A stretch of DNA of 64,000 nt from Acanthosepion pharaonis (GCA_903632075.3 CAHIKZ030003336.1:67001-131000), one strand, 5' to 3'. Counted from the stretch's first letter, positions 1 through 10,443 are shown. Made by a program: numbers and translations. Notes: generated by a model not told the origin, from the sequence alone.

Positions 1-73
1 AGGCAAATGAATGACAAAGTGAAAAACAAAACATGTTACACAGAATTTTTTTCACTTTGTTATTCATTTGCCT
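1..73. repeat. Perfectly placed inverted repeat (hairpin), left edge
   Basis: The first 26 bases, beginning AGGCAAATGAAT, are repeated almost exactly as the reverse complement at 47-73, ending ATTCATTTGCCT, with about 20 bases of loop. The arms differ at one position plus a short T-run. The size (about 73 nt, 26-bp arms) fits a miRNA-precursor-like hairpin or a short fold-back transposon end. The window edge cuts the left flank, so a larger element cannot be excluded. Confidence 0.75.
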
Positions 74-480
74 AATATATAACATTTAAAATATTTAGAA
101 TTTATCACTACATATTAGAGTGAGTGGAGTTACTACCCTTGATATGAAGATGCTTTAAATGAATTTGCCACGAGATTAGACATTATTAAACCAGAAACAT
201 AGATAAAGAGAGAAAGGCGTTACAAGACAATTGGTAGCAGAATGTAATTGCTCTAAAATAAAGCCTTACATACAAAGTAAATGGAAAAAAAACAATATAT
301 CTGTGTATTATTCAATGCCATTTAAACCTATCTGCTCTGAATTGAATGATTAATTTCAAAATTTAATTAGGTGCTGAGAGACATTTTGAATTTTTATGAT
401 GGATTCAGGGTAGGGGCTCTTGTGGTGAAAGAGAAATAAATAAAAAGACAAAAATTTCACCATCTCTAAAAATAGATGTA
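74..480. other. Non-coding AT-rich stretch
   Basis: No open frame, repeat or RNA signal could be recognised here. Confidence 0.5.
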
Positions 481-1080
481 TACTTAAAATCACCAGGTAA
501 ACAAAGCCATAGTTCAAAAACCAATCAGAAAGCTTTCACAATTAAGATGTAAGAAAGGAAATAAACAGATTATAACATGGAAACCAAAATTTCACTAGTT
601 TTAAAAACAGTTTAACCAACCAATCAGAAAGCTTTCACAACCAGGATATAGTCTACAAGCTAATGAGAAGCAGAGCGACCTTTTGGAAGCAGTTCTATGG
701 ATGCATATATAACCAGATGGAAAATCAGCCAAAATTAGACATTTGTACCACTAGCTGGTAATGTTAGATCGTTAAACCTTCCTTGCTACATTGAAAACAA
801 ACATATCTTCCTTCTTCATATTGTCAAGCAGCTGATACCACATTTGGATACATACATACATATGTATATATATTTACTACTTCTGGACTCTTTCTCTGTT
901 TCTCATATGCCCTGGGGCTTTTACACTTGAAACTTCAACTTTCACCATATCCTTCAGTATTATTATATTGTGTAAATAAAGAAGTATTTTGTATTTAACA
1001 GCACTGTACATTTTTAACCTGAGTTAATTCTTTATTCCAAAGAATTCTTTTTTGTGTAGCTCCCCACTGTCAACCTGTTC
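481..1080 (+). repeat. LTR-like promoter/polyadenylation block (possible solo LTR)
   Basis: Two copies of a 21-bp segment containing CCAATCAG (521-541 and 620-640, 99 bp apart) precede a TATATAA box at 706-712. An AATAAA signal follows at 975-980. CCAAT boxes, a TATA box and a polyadenylation signal about 265 bp downstream, with no coding sequence between them, is the layout of an LTR. No clear TG...CA ends, primer-binding site or internal coding region were found, so the LTR reading is tentative. A host promoter is the alternative. Confidence 0.3.
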
Positions 1081-1699
1081 TTCACTTCAGTTTACTTCAT
1101 CAATGATTTTCTCACCCTCTCATCAACACAACAATAACAACAAACTAGAAATGTGTTAACGAGTGAAGAGTCAGCTAGATGGTAACCATGGTGGTCTGAA
1201 GGAACCTGAAGACCAACACTGCGAGAGACAGGGTTACAATAAGAGAATTTTTTCTAAAAATTAATTTCTCTTTTTCAGAATCTTAGTCATTACAAATGCT
1301 ATACTTTTGGGAGATGGGGAGATATTGCTAAAAAAAATCTGAAGATTAGTCACATATTAATTTTTTCTTTTTTGTGTAACTTTATATAAGAGAATTAAAA
1401 AAAAAAACAATCCCTAATCTTCAAAACCAGACAAACTGAGATATAAATAACTATCCATCTCCCCACTACCTCTAAAAAAACGTAATGGAATAAATGGTTG
1501 AGTGGATGATTGCTTTGTTTTTTATGGCTTTGGTGGTTATTTAAAGCCAAAACATATTTTGGATTGTAGGCAGTCACATATAATACTTGTTATTTTGGGA
1601 TAAATGGAAAAAAGTAAATTTATTGATAATTAGAAAGGTCAATGTATTGTGTAGCCCAATATATTGTCCAGTTTATAAATTAAAAATAAGATATTTTTA
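1081..1699. other. Non-coding AT-rich stretch
   Basis: Short open frames only, with no recognisable homology or RNA signal. Confidence 0.5.
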
Positions 1700-2025
1700 T
1701 TTTAAATTTCTAGTAATGACTTTATTGAACAACAAAATAACATGGTAGACATATCTTTTCTCGTATCTTCCTCCATGGTTTGGCTAACTTTATAGTTCAA
1801 TATTCTCAGAACATTTTTTTTTACTTTCTTAAAGAGTTGCTTTTGGTGCCTTTTGCATTCTTTCAGGAAAGTTAGTTTTTTCCATTAAGATAATTCTGTA
1901 AATGATAATCCAAATATCTGGTAAATATGGCGGAGGGTGAAAACAACTCAGCTAAATTGGTATAATTTCTACCTCATCACTAAAGACACATGCAGTTTAG
2001 CATTATCCTGATGGAATATTATGCC
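1700..2025 (-). pseudogene. Mariner transposase C-terminal relic
   Basis: Read on the minus strand, the sequence gives FHQDNAKLHVSLVMR, a degraded HPPYSPDL-type segment, then DYHLQN-like and LKECKRHQKQLF blocks. This is the order of the C-terminal half of mariner-family transposases: second catalytic Asp in QDNA, third Asp in the SPDL block, then the conserved tail. Stops and frameshifts break it and the N-terminal half is not seen. The element cannot be autonomous. It differs from the mariner relics at 21.4 and 50.6 kb, so it represents a separate insertion. Confidence 0.7.
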
Positions 2026-2714
2026 CTTTTTTTTAATTTTTTTTAATTTATTTTAAAGTTAAAACTGATTCTTTTTCTCTAAAATAAAAAATTAATAAAA
2101 AATCCTTGGGACCTCATATACACAGTTGATGTATCTTGTAAAGTATTGCTTATATAGATACCATAGGTGCATTTGTTTCTTAACATATATTATTTCCTTC
2201 AAATGTAATATTTTCATTATAAATAACATGCCTTTCTTGTCTGACATCAGAATTACTGATTTCTATGACCCATGAAAGCAGTGATGTCTTGCTTTCAGAC
2301 AAGATTATGTTCAGAAAAAATTATCATGGAAGTAATTACTATAGCAACCAGCTGCTAAACTCAACATAGCAGTTCCACCAGTTGGTGTCTGGAAAAAGAT
2401 AAGTTTTTTGGTGCTACAGATGTAAAAACCAAACATCCCTCTTTGAATTCAAAAGCCATATTCTTCCTATCAGATATTAGCCATAGGTGAGGTAAAGTTG
2501 GGTTGCAAATAGCGATTATCTCCTTTTCCTTGAGATAGTCACAAGGATTATGTGATAGCTGGTGAATGACGTCAAGAGGGAGATTGACAAGAGCAGTTGT
2601 CATGTAGAGCCCAGAGATGAAGGATGTCCTTAGGCCACAACAGTAGGTCTTCCAGGGAAAAGCACATAGCCTAAACCCCGTTCATATAGAAATCACTGTA
2701 ATCCCAAGTTTTCC
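2026..2714. other. Non-coding stretch with one unassigned minus-strand ORF (2361-2603)
   Basis: An 80-codon open frame lies on the minus strand at 2361-2603. Its composition is varied (Trp, Cys, Pro and charged residues) rather than low-complexity, so it may be a fragment of an old element. No family was recognised and no adjoining exon signals were found. It should not be treated as a gene without outside support. Confidence 0.3.
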
Positions 2715-2889
2715 CTTCATGAATACAATATGGGAACCAGTAATAAGGAGTGTCACAGAAAAGCAATAAAAACAACAAAAGTTGCAATATGAGCTCTGGT
2801 AAAAATCATGTAATGATAACATCAAAAATTGCAATATGAGCACTGGTAAAAATGGTTGCTGAGACATTAGGTTTATAATACTCAGAAAT
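2715..2889 (+). repeat. SINE-linked repeat segment with internal duplication
   Basis: This segment contains two copies of a motif beginning GCAATATGAGC followed by a CTGGTAAAAAT-like run. It abuts the SINE at 2890. The same segment plus SINE recurs at 53360-53870. The shared unit is therefore longer than the SINE alone and was copied or inserted as a block. Confidence 0.65.
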
Positions 2890-3195
2890 TCATACACATG
2901 GCACAGTGGATAAAGGCATTAGTTAGATCCAGTGACAGAGTGTGAGTTCAATACCCGGTTAAGGCAGTGGAGAACTTTCAGAGAGAAATTAACAGGAGAT
3001 AACTGACATCCATTAAACATGGCACGTGGAACTAGAACAGTCTACCCCAGTGAGCAAAATAAAGGGTTCAGTTCGAAATTCCAACCACCTGAAGAAGGCA
3101 GGAGTGTACAATGGCCAAAACATTGTAATAAATATGGCAGCAAAGATGAGGACAATAGTCCGAATAATGTAAATAATGTACATAACAAGTAAGGT
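2890..3195 (+). repeat. tRNA-headed SINE
   Basis: The head reads TGGCACAGTGGATAAAGGC (A-box-like), with a B-box-like GAGTTCAATACCC downstream. The body carries the shared AAATAAAGGGTTCAGTT, CACCTGAAGAAGGC and ACAAAGATGAGGACAATAGT-like blocks and ends in a TAATGTAAATAATGT tail. The same head, body and tail recur at 10.7, 11.0, 48.9, 53.1 and 53.6 kb, so this is a dispersed pol III SINE family. A related family with a different head is at 6.5, 8.2, 18.5 and 37 kb. Confidence 0.8.
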
Positions 3196-3299
3196 TCCCC
3201 TTTCTTACATACCGTTTGTTGAGGTGTATGTTATAATTTCTTTGTGTGGGACAATGGTTGTGTTCAATCCCTGGGTTAGGCAATGCATATTTGTGGGTG

Positions 3300-4428
3300 A
3301 CCAATAACTGATTAGTACTTAAAAACAAGAAGCTGGAAAAGAGTTCCACAAGTGAAGTGAAGAAAATGTAAACATAGAACTTACAGTTATATCTAGCCAT
3401 TTTAACTTTAAAAATATAAGACTACCAATCTAGTCAGTTATGTGCCATGCATGATATATGCTTAGGTGATCATGTATCTTTTGATATATGACAGATGAGG
3501 CAGTTTTTTTCCTGCAGTAGGTTGCTATTTCTTTCTGTGGTAGACCAGTTGCCATCCTCTATAGAGCCCAATCTATCCTGCTATTTACCCATAGCTGGGG
3601 GGAGAAGAAGATGATTCATACCTTTCCCAAGGGTATTAGCATGTAAGTGAATGTAATGGCAACTGGAATTCAAACTTGGCTCTCCGATTCCTCAATCTGA
3701 GCCAATATATCATATGCAATATAGGTGAACAGTTCAATTAGAAAAATTGAGAATGAATACAATGTATATAAATACTAATTTTAGAGACATGTCATAATAG
3801 ATCATTCCACTGTGCCTCCTCCTCCACCAATGTAGTACTGCACTTAAATTCATAATATCTAGATATTATAGAGAAGAGTTCATCCGAACAATTAGCATGA
3901 AAATATTTATAGAAAAGGCAAAGAGTAGTGGTGGGAAAGTGACTGAATCTGAGATATCATGATCAACAACATTGCAGCTTCTTCTTTGGATTTTATCAAG
4001 AATCTCTAAATGTATAACAGCAGCACCAGACCATATGTGGCAGCAATATTCAAAGCAAGGACGAATGGTAGACTTATAAATATGCAAGATAGATTTTGGA
4101 GAGAAAAATTGTGAACCAACTTTTCTAGCAGCAGACCTAGATATAATCTTTCCATTTTATGTCAACAGAAAATGCTAACCTGAGTAGGTGCAATGAGTCT
4201 CTCTCATGGAGGTTAGCATCAGCCATGCTGATGGAAGACAGAAAGGCACCTCTCAGATGATTGATAAAGAGCAGTTTTGTTTTGAAGGCATTAAAATTAA
4301 CAAGCCATAACAGTAGATTATAGTTCATTTTTTTTAGATCAGCTGCCAATTTGACCTTGTCAAAATGATCTGACTTACTATTAAGACTGGAGTAAATAGT
4401 TGTGTCATCAGCAGATATACTGAATTAG

Positions 4429-4430
<2 letters not shown>
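3300..4430 (-). pseudogene. LINE reverse-transcriptase relic, interrupted by a SINE
   Basis: On the minus strand, translation near 4420-4330 gives FSISADDTTIYSSLNSKSD, which is the RT motif with the two catalytic Asp residues. Next come KTKLLFINHLRGAF and then YKSTIRPCFEYCCHIWSGA with LEILDKIQRR, the C-terminal part of jockey/CR1-type LINE RTs. The final part resumes at 3400-3300. The coding sequence is split by the insertion at 3435-3826 and carries stops and frameshifts. The same C-terminal region recurs at 32.5-33.0 kb, supporting a shared family. It is a 5'-truncated, dead copy. Confidence 0.8.
3435..3826 (-). repeat. SINE nested in the LINE, with target-site duplication
   Basis: This is a minus-oriented copy of the SINE family also seen at 17.4, 35.6, 49.9 and 50.1 kb. 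Shared blocks are TTTTCCTGCAGTAGGTTGC, TGGTAGACCAGTTGCCATCC, CTGCTATTTACCCATAGCTGG and a B-box-containing end near 3670-3690. CCAATCTAGT (3425-3434) and CCAATGTAGT (3827-3836) flank it and match across the split LINE. They look like a 10-bp target-site duplication with one later substitution, so the SINE arrived after the LINE. Confidence 0.8.

Positions 4431-4474
<44 letters not shown>
4431..4474. repeat. (AGT)n microsatellite
   Basis: About 15 uninterrupted TAG/AGT trinucleotide units directly abut the 5' truncation point of the minus-strand LINE. Confidence 0.95.
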
Positions 4475-4969
4475 TCTTCTTTTTTTGTAATCATAGGGCA
4501 GATCCAAATGCAGAAGCCACATTAACTCTTTTCCACAATGGTCTATTAACAGCAGCCATCAGCAATTCTGGTACAGTTATACTTGTCCATTTTTTGACAT
4601 TGTCTAACCATTTTTTGTTTTAGCATCCTCTCCTACATCCACTTTCAATGATGCCTTACATAATGGTTTTGCACTGGCTGTCGTGCCTTGTAACATATCC
4701 ATACTACACCATTTTTCTCCGTTTGACAATGGCGAGAAGAGGTTCCTGGTGTTCTACAAAACTTTAAACCCTTTTCTGCACAAACTCATTTTTTTCTTTT
4801 TAAGAGTTTTATCATAAACTAAATTGAAAATATAAGGGAAAATTTAAAAAAATGAACTTATATTTTTTTTTTTATAGAGAATGAATGCATAGAGGCTAAT
4901 TCTAAGAGAAAAGTTATTCAGATCAGGAAAATGAATCAAGAACTTTCAAATGTAAAATTATTTAGTATG
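4475..4969. other. Non-coding stretch
   Basis: Nothing recognisable was found beyond short homopolymer runs. Confidence 0.45.
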
Positions 4970-5209
4970 ATATATTGCATGTACTTGAGTATAAGCCAAA
5001 TTCATGTATAATTCAACTCCTGAATATTTCAGTATAAATTTTAAACCCTCCAGAAAGAAATTTACTGTGTACAGTGCAACTGGCACTGAAAATGCAGGAT
5101 TTTTCAACTCTTCAAAAAAAATTACCTGTTTATAGTTTGACCCCTATTTTTGGTATAAAAAAACTGAACATAAAAACTTGCACTATACTTGGGTATATTG
5201 ATTTTCTAA
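4970..5209. repeat. MITE-like relic with GAGTATAAGCC ends
   Basis: TACTTGAGTATAAGCC (about 4980) and a later TACTTGGGTATATTG (about 5188) resemble the ends seen in copies at 18.9, 20.2 and 21.0 kb. Those copies also carry a TATACTC(A/G)-type end motif. The match is short and diverged, so membership is tentative. Confidence 0.35.
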
Positions 5210-5335
5210 GCTTAGCATTAGATGTGGCACAAGGTCGAAAGTATGGGGTGCCCAGTGAGGATCAAACTCACTATTCAGTTGTAACTATTTTAGTGAGACA
5301 AACTTACTAATGATTACACTTTAGCTTTACGCTAC
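5210..5335 (-). repeat. tRNA-like SINE, diverged copy
   Basis: Read on the minus strand, this has a tRNA-like head with GTAATCATTAGTAAG, a B-box-like GAGTTTGATCCTCAC, and the tail block ending CCTTGTGCCACAT. The same arrangement is at 6295-6425 (minus) and 58530-58690 (plus). Confidence 0.65.
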
Positions 5336-5628
5336 CACTTTTTCATCAATGTCAATTTTCGTGCTAAAAGCGGATCACAGCTTCATACATGTTTCTGAAA
5401 ACCTTAACTTCTCATTGGACAATAAATATTAAAATTATCTCGTAGATCTTCACGTACATTGTTCTCAATAAGTAACACAAAACATATCAGGCTCCAGACT
5501 GAGTTTTGTAAGGCTCTTTCTGAGTGGCTAACAAATATTAAAAAAACAATTTACCTGCTCACCACCACGTCCAAATAACATCAATCTAGTTTTTGACCTG
5601 ACGAAAAAACAATGCTCTCAGGATCCTA

Positions 5629-5677
5629 TTACGTGATTAAAAAACATATAAATTGAAGGTATGAGCGAACCCAGTCA
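5629..5677 (+). promoter_or_regulatory. Core promoter: CRE-like site, TATA box, Inr
   Basis: TTACGTGA (5629-5636) resembles a CRE or E-box half-site. TATAAAT follows at 5647-5653 and an initiator-like CAGTCAATG puts the start A at 5677, exactly 30 bp from the first T of the TATA box. This is textbook pol II core spacing. What it drives is not shown by sequence; the nearest downstream plus-strand gene is the 13-finger gene about 10 kb away. Confidence 0.5.
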
Positions 5678-6058
5678 ATGAGAATTTACGACGACTAGCA
5701 TTTGCTAAATGAGTTCACGACGCTTGTATCATTACTGCAGCGAAGTACAAAGTTAGAATCTCAAGTTCTTTAACACGAAATAACTTTGCTGTAATTCAAG
5801 CTAAAATATCAACCAAACAACTCACTCACCAACTTCTGCAACTTACTAAAACTATTCAATCACGTTATTGAATCTTACAAAACTTAAGTACGAACAATAC
5901 ATTCAACTACAAGCAACAAAAACAAACGGAACATTCACTTCTCCAACTTCTTTAAAGCTAAAAGTTTATCAACATATTTTCAGCTTTACAAGATTCTTTG
6001 AACTCTCTTTCAGTGAATATTTTGAGTGACAAGATAATTCAGCTTTTTGTGAGCTCAG
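5677..6058 (+). other. Candidate untranslated first exon
   Basis: From the predicted start, about 380 bases run to a donor-like CTCAG/GTAAAA at 6056-6064. No ATG occurs between 5712 and 6058, which suits a 5' UTR leader. The base composition (A/C-rich, CAAC-rich) differs from its T-rich neighbours. It could be the leader of the zinc-finger gene at 16.1 kb, of another transcript, or part of an LTR; splice partners cannot be proved here. Confidence 0.35.
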
Positions 6059-6294
6059 GTAAAAAATTTTTTTAGTAGTAAAGACTTTAGCCCAGTCAAA
6101 GGGAAGTAACTCATATTAATAGTTATTGTAAAACTGTTGTCATTTATAAATGTAAATATTGTACCTGTTATGAAAAGTTATTTTCTTGTGTTCTTTCTCT
6201 TGTTTGCTTTTTGTTTTCTTGCACATTCGTAAAGTAAAAAAATGTGTGGGTTGATTTATGCCGTCAATACAACACCATGCTGAGGTGCCCTGTA

Positions 6295-6425
6295 ATGGTT
6301 ATTTTCTAAGCATAGTTTCAATGTGGCACAAGGCCGAAAGTATGGGGCACCTAGTGAGGATCAAACTCATAACTGATCTAGCAAGACGAGCCTGCTAACC
6401 ATTACACTATGCTGAGGTGCTCACA
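6295..6425 (-). repeat. tRNA-like SINE
   Basis: The minus strand reads CATAGTGTAATGGTTAGCAGG (A-box region) and ATGAGTTTGATCCTCAC (B-box region), then GGTGCCCCATACTTTCGG and CCTTGTGCCACAT. It is a better preserved copy of the element at 5210-5335. Confidence 0.75.
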
Positions 6426-6529
6426 CTATATTTGGGTCTATATATGGTAACCCAAATATTAATTAAAAATAGGGTTTTGGTTTTTGTAAAAATTACAGTA
6501 AAATTTAACTAATTTGTTTTTTCTGTTTG

Positions 6530-6905
6530 AATTACTGGGGCGAGGAGTTAACATTATTTACATGCAGACTATTATCCTCCTCTTTGTTGTTGTTATCATG
6601 TTTCAACTGTTGTGCCTTCATCACCAGTGTATGTTGATCTGAGTAACCTACAGGGAATTTCAAATGGAACCCTTTATTTAATCTACAAGAGTAGACTGTT
6701 CTTGTTCCATTGGCCATGTCTAGGACTATCTCGTCAAGTTCTTATTTTCAGTACTGCTCAGTTATTGCTTGCCCTGTTTCCACTGAGACCAAGTTCACAC
6801 TGCCTGGACCAGAGATTGAAATCACGGTTACCAAATTTAGAAACCACCATTTTAAGCCACTTGTCTATTGTCCTGTGGCGAACTTGGAGTCTTAAATCTA
6901 ACCTA
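6530..6905 (-). repeat. tRNA-headed SINE, second subfamily
   Basis: The minus strand contains TGATAACAACAACAAAG followed by GAGGATAATAGTC-like tail sequence (6590-6545). It also has the CCTTTATTTAATCTACAAG body and a head region near 6900-6800 with B-box-like GTGATTTCAATCTCTGG. It shares blocks with copies at 8.2, 18.5 and 37 kb. Open frames crossing it on both strands are repeat-derived. Confidence 0.65.
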
Positions 6906-7295
6906 CCAGCTGATGAGTGCTGCTGCTGCTCGTCCTGCACTTACTTCTTTTGTTATAACTGCTGCTGCTGTTAAAGACTTGCAATCATTTTTTTTCTTTA
7001 TTTACAGCTCCTATATTGCATTTATGTCTCTGCTAGACCTACAAAGTCTAGCATATGCACTGATTCTTTCAGATGTTTAGCCCTCCAGTGTTCTTCCTTA
7101 TCCAGTATTTTCACTTCATTCTATGGGGTCTGATGACTACCATTTTCCCTTTATACATGATCAGCCATGATTGATTTCATTGTCTCTCCCTTCATTATTG
7201 CATTTCGATGTTCCTTTTCAGCCATACTTTTAGGAGTGGCAAGATTCACCTTTATATTCTTTGCTACAACGGCAAAGATCTATGACCTATACTAC
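6906..7295. other. Non-coding stretch next to a Penelope-like relic
   Basis: A short CTG-rich patch (6920-6972) is followed by sequence that could extend the Penelope-like element, but translation is too degraded to support it. Confidence 0.35.
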
Positions 7296-7428
7296 GTCAG
7301 GACAATATTCAGAAGCAGCTCCACTCTTCAGAGAAATCTCTGCTGAGTAAAACCTAACATGGGGAAGAACATAACCAAAAACTGTGTGTACTCCATTCCT
7401 TGCAGTTGTGGCAAAGAATATAATGGTA
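7296..7428 (+). pseudogene. Penelope-like element fragment (RT end to GIY-YIG start)
   Basis: In one frame the translation is VRTIFRSSSTLQRNLC, a stop, KPNMGKN, then CVYSIPCSCGKEYNG. The first block resembles the post-RT linker of Penelope-like elements. The second matches the start of their GIY-YIG endonuclease, with the Cys-x-Cys-Gly and Tyr-x-Gly pattern. It ends abruptly after this motif and no other domain was seen, so it is a short dead fragment. Confidence 0.65.
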
Positions 7429-8159
7429 TTTTTATTATGCTACTAACCACTATGAATGATAACAATAAAAAATATTTTGATTTCAGGATGGCTTAAAAAT
7501 TTTTCAGAATGGTTCTGAAACAATAGTGGAAAAAGTCTAGAGTCCTGCATTCATCGATGCTTAGTGAATGTTTTTGGTGACCAAACAATGGATGCGAGCA
7601 CAGTTATGCAGTGGGCAACATTTTTCATCAATAGCAAAGGTGTATAAAAAATGCAGCTCAGTCTGCTGCTTCTGTTTTATTTACTAGCAGCTCTTATTCA
7701 TTGCTGGTAAAAATGCATAGTCACTAGCGATTACTATGTGGAAAAATAAAATATTGTAGTTGAAAACTTTCTCTATCTAACAGTGTTATTGTGCTCCCTG
7801 TATCTGTTGTAGTTTCCATGGAAATAAATAGGAGACACTAATTTCGTAATAACAATTTTTGGTTCTTTATTTTATGGACCATTCAGTGAAGTTCAGTTAC
7901 ATTTTTTATCCCCAATTTTCATTACATGTTTAAAAGTTTGTTCAACAGAGTCAAGAAAAAAAGGGGCACCACTTAGAGTCTAACACTCTAACTCTTAGAC
8001 TGATCCACTCAAAAAAATAGGGAAAATTTGGAGGAGGGGAATAATTTTTAATTTTGTAGTTTAGCATTCCTTTTAGGCCTGAATTATAAAAAGCAAATTT
8101 ACCATTTTTTATTCATCTTCCTTATAATTTTTTTTTTTATAATTCTACTTCAAATACCC
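7429..8159. other. Non-coding stretch
   Basis: No open frame, transposase motif or repeat shared with the rest of the window was found. Confidence 0.4.
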
Positions 8160-8480
8160 TAAGTGTTGGTTTGTGAATTTGGTGATAATTGTGAGTTCAA
8201 TCCCTAGCCCAAGTAGTGCAAAATTAGACTCGGTGGAAACAAAGCAAGCAATAACTGAGCAGTACTAAATAAGAACAAGACAAGATATCCCTAGAGAGAC
8301 GTATTCAGCGAACAAAAACAACTCCTGTCCGTAGAATAGAGGCTTTTTTTTAGTTTGAAATTCCCTGACACTTTTTACCCGGATCGAGAAGTACCTGAAG
8401 GAGGCCAGAGGGCACAACAGCCGAAACGCTGTGATAACTAACAACAAAAAAGATGAGGACAATAGTCCGAATGTAAACAA
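8160..8480 (+). repeat. tRNA-headed SINE, second subfamily
   Basis: A B-box-like GAGTTCAATCCC occurs at about 8193. The body has GGTGGAAACAAAGCAAGCAA and AACTGAGCAGTACTAAA. The 3' part has GGCACAACAGCCGAAACG and AGATGAGGACAATAGTCC. The copy at 18470-18770 aligns along its whole length. Confidence 0.75.
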
Positions 8481-10079
8481 GATTTTTCAACTGTTTGTTT
8501 AAATGTTTACCTTGTGTTTTTTACACCCATGGTTTCACAATGTGCATATCTCTCTCTCTCTAAATAACGTGTTTGGTCGGTATATTATTAATTGGTGAAC
8601 TGGAATTACTGAAATAGTGACTTCATGAATGTAAACGATTCTAGCGGATTATTTCTTTCTCAAAAAATAAGTAGTAAATACAAAGTCCCTGTTAGTGTTG
8701 TTGTCAATAAATTCGGCGAATCGTACTTTTACAATTTTACTTACTCTGTTCATAACTGGCCGTATGCTAAAAAAAATGTTATATGCGTATGCACGCAAAT
8801 TTTAAGTAAAGCAAACACGATAAAAATAACCGCAAAAAAATAATTTATGCAAATAACTGAATAAAAGTAAAACATTAAAAAAATTACTTATAAATATTCC
8901 AAATTCAAGTTTAATATTTTGACAACCAAAGTTTTTTTGAGAGCAAAATTTAGTTGACTGAATGTTCAAATCGTAAAATGAACTAAAATTAAGAAAATTT
9001 GTTGACTGTTTTCACTTTTCACATAACATGCTAGCGTTGTTTTTTTTAATATTATTTTTTTACGAAAAAAATAAGATGATTAGTACTGAGTACTATGAAG
9101 GAGTCCTATGCATATTATTTTAAAAGTACATTTTCATTTACTTTTTAAAAAAACACTGTACTAAAAGAAATTAATAAATAAATAAATCAAAAGTTTGTTT
9201 ATTAAATAAAAGGGAATTAATAACGGATACACCGTCAAATAGTGACTTATAAAAATGTCAGCTGCAGTTGATAATATACGAAAAAAAGAACTGGTTATTG
9301 AAAGAAGCTGATGGAGTATAACGAAATTGAAGATAAACTTAAACAATGTAAGTTATTATTTCATAATCAAAATTAGAAATAAACTTTTGTTTTATGTATT
9401 TTATTTTTGCATATCACTGGTTCGTTTCGTTTCGTGTATATACTCACATAAGAAGATTAATTAATTTGGTTGATAGATAAAAAAATGATCCATTTTATAA
9501 GTTACAAAGTTCGAAATTGACTTCGTAGTTAATTTGAATGTCTAAGTAAAAGATTGCAAAAATCAGGAAAAATTAGAAACCAGGTATTTTTTGGCTATCG
9601 TAAACAAACAGTAGTAAACTATAACATTTAAAAAATCATTTGAATTGTATTTGTTTTTTTTTGTTTTTTTTAACAAATTTAATTTAATTCAAAGTCATTT
9701 TTTAGAACTGACCATTTTATTTATTTCCAACAAGAAGTGAAATATTTCGTGCATTCATTAACAATTATTGTTCGCAGATTTTCTAAGCTTAAAACAGTTG
9801 CCTAAAAATGGAATTGATAAACACACGTTTTTAGCTCAGTCCTGATTATATTGCGATGGCGAAAAAATAAAAATGAATTCAAAGAAAAACCTAAGAATAA
9901 CAACTAATATTTGAAATTTAATAACATAACCTCGCCTATTTTGGTGCTAGATCCACTTTTCAGTAACAATTATTCACCCTAATTTAGATTAACGATAAAC
10001 AAACCACTTGTTAAATTTATTGGTGATCCCACAACTGTTCAATGAGGCCTCAAGTGTAAAAATATTGTGAAGATATTCA
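8481..10079. other. Long non-coding AT-rich stretch
   Basis: Only short AT-rich open frames are present, including a 72-codon frame at 8625-8843 with no recognisable features. It may be intron or intergenic DNA. Confidence 0.4.
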
Positions 10080-10320
10080 CTAACCGCCCCACCCGGTCGG
10101 ATGTGGCACAAGGCCGAGTTTATTGTGGGCTATCCGAGCACGTAGGCTCGGCCAAAAATTCCCCGTTGACCCCGTAAAAACTGTGTCGGGTAGCTGTCTA
10201 CCACCCCAGACGAGACTCTGCCCTTCAGCATAGCCTCGTTTGGGTTCCTCGTTTGACAAACACACTGTGGAAAACCACAGTGATGTGAATGAATGTGATG
10301 AAATCGCATCACTATTTTAG
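10080..10320 (-). ncRNA. GC-rich structured element, snRNA-like layout (or SINE core)
   Basis: This island contrasts sharply with its AT-rich flanks. In minus orientation it has a perfect 8-bp hairpin with a four-base loop (10282-10263) and a 5-bp hairpin (10202-10189). An Sm-like AATTTTTGG (10160-10152) follows, then a perfect 6-bp hairpin CCGAGC/GCTCGG (10151-10134). Hairpins, Sm-like site and 3' hairpin is the order seen in spliceosomal-type snRNAs. Against a free RNA gene, ATGTGGCACAAGGCCGA (10101-10117) is identical to 17 bases of the SINE tail at 6321-6337, so this may be a SINE with a conserved core. No known snRNA was recognised. Confidence 0.35.
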
Positions 10321-10443
10321 CCAGTTAGGAATAAATTATTGCAAACCAAATTAGCACATATTTCAACACAAACATAAAAAAAAAACAAAATTTATAACCA
10401 GTAACAATCAAATATGAATTTGTTATATTGATATAATTTCAGT

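Noticed and set aside
6612..6974. 120-codon plus-strand frame
   Set aside because: It covers the minus-strand SINE and a CTG-rich patch; no independent coding evidence.
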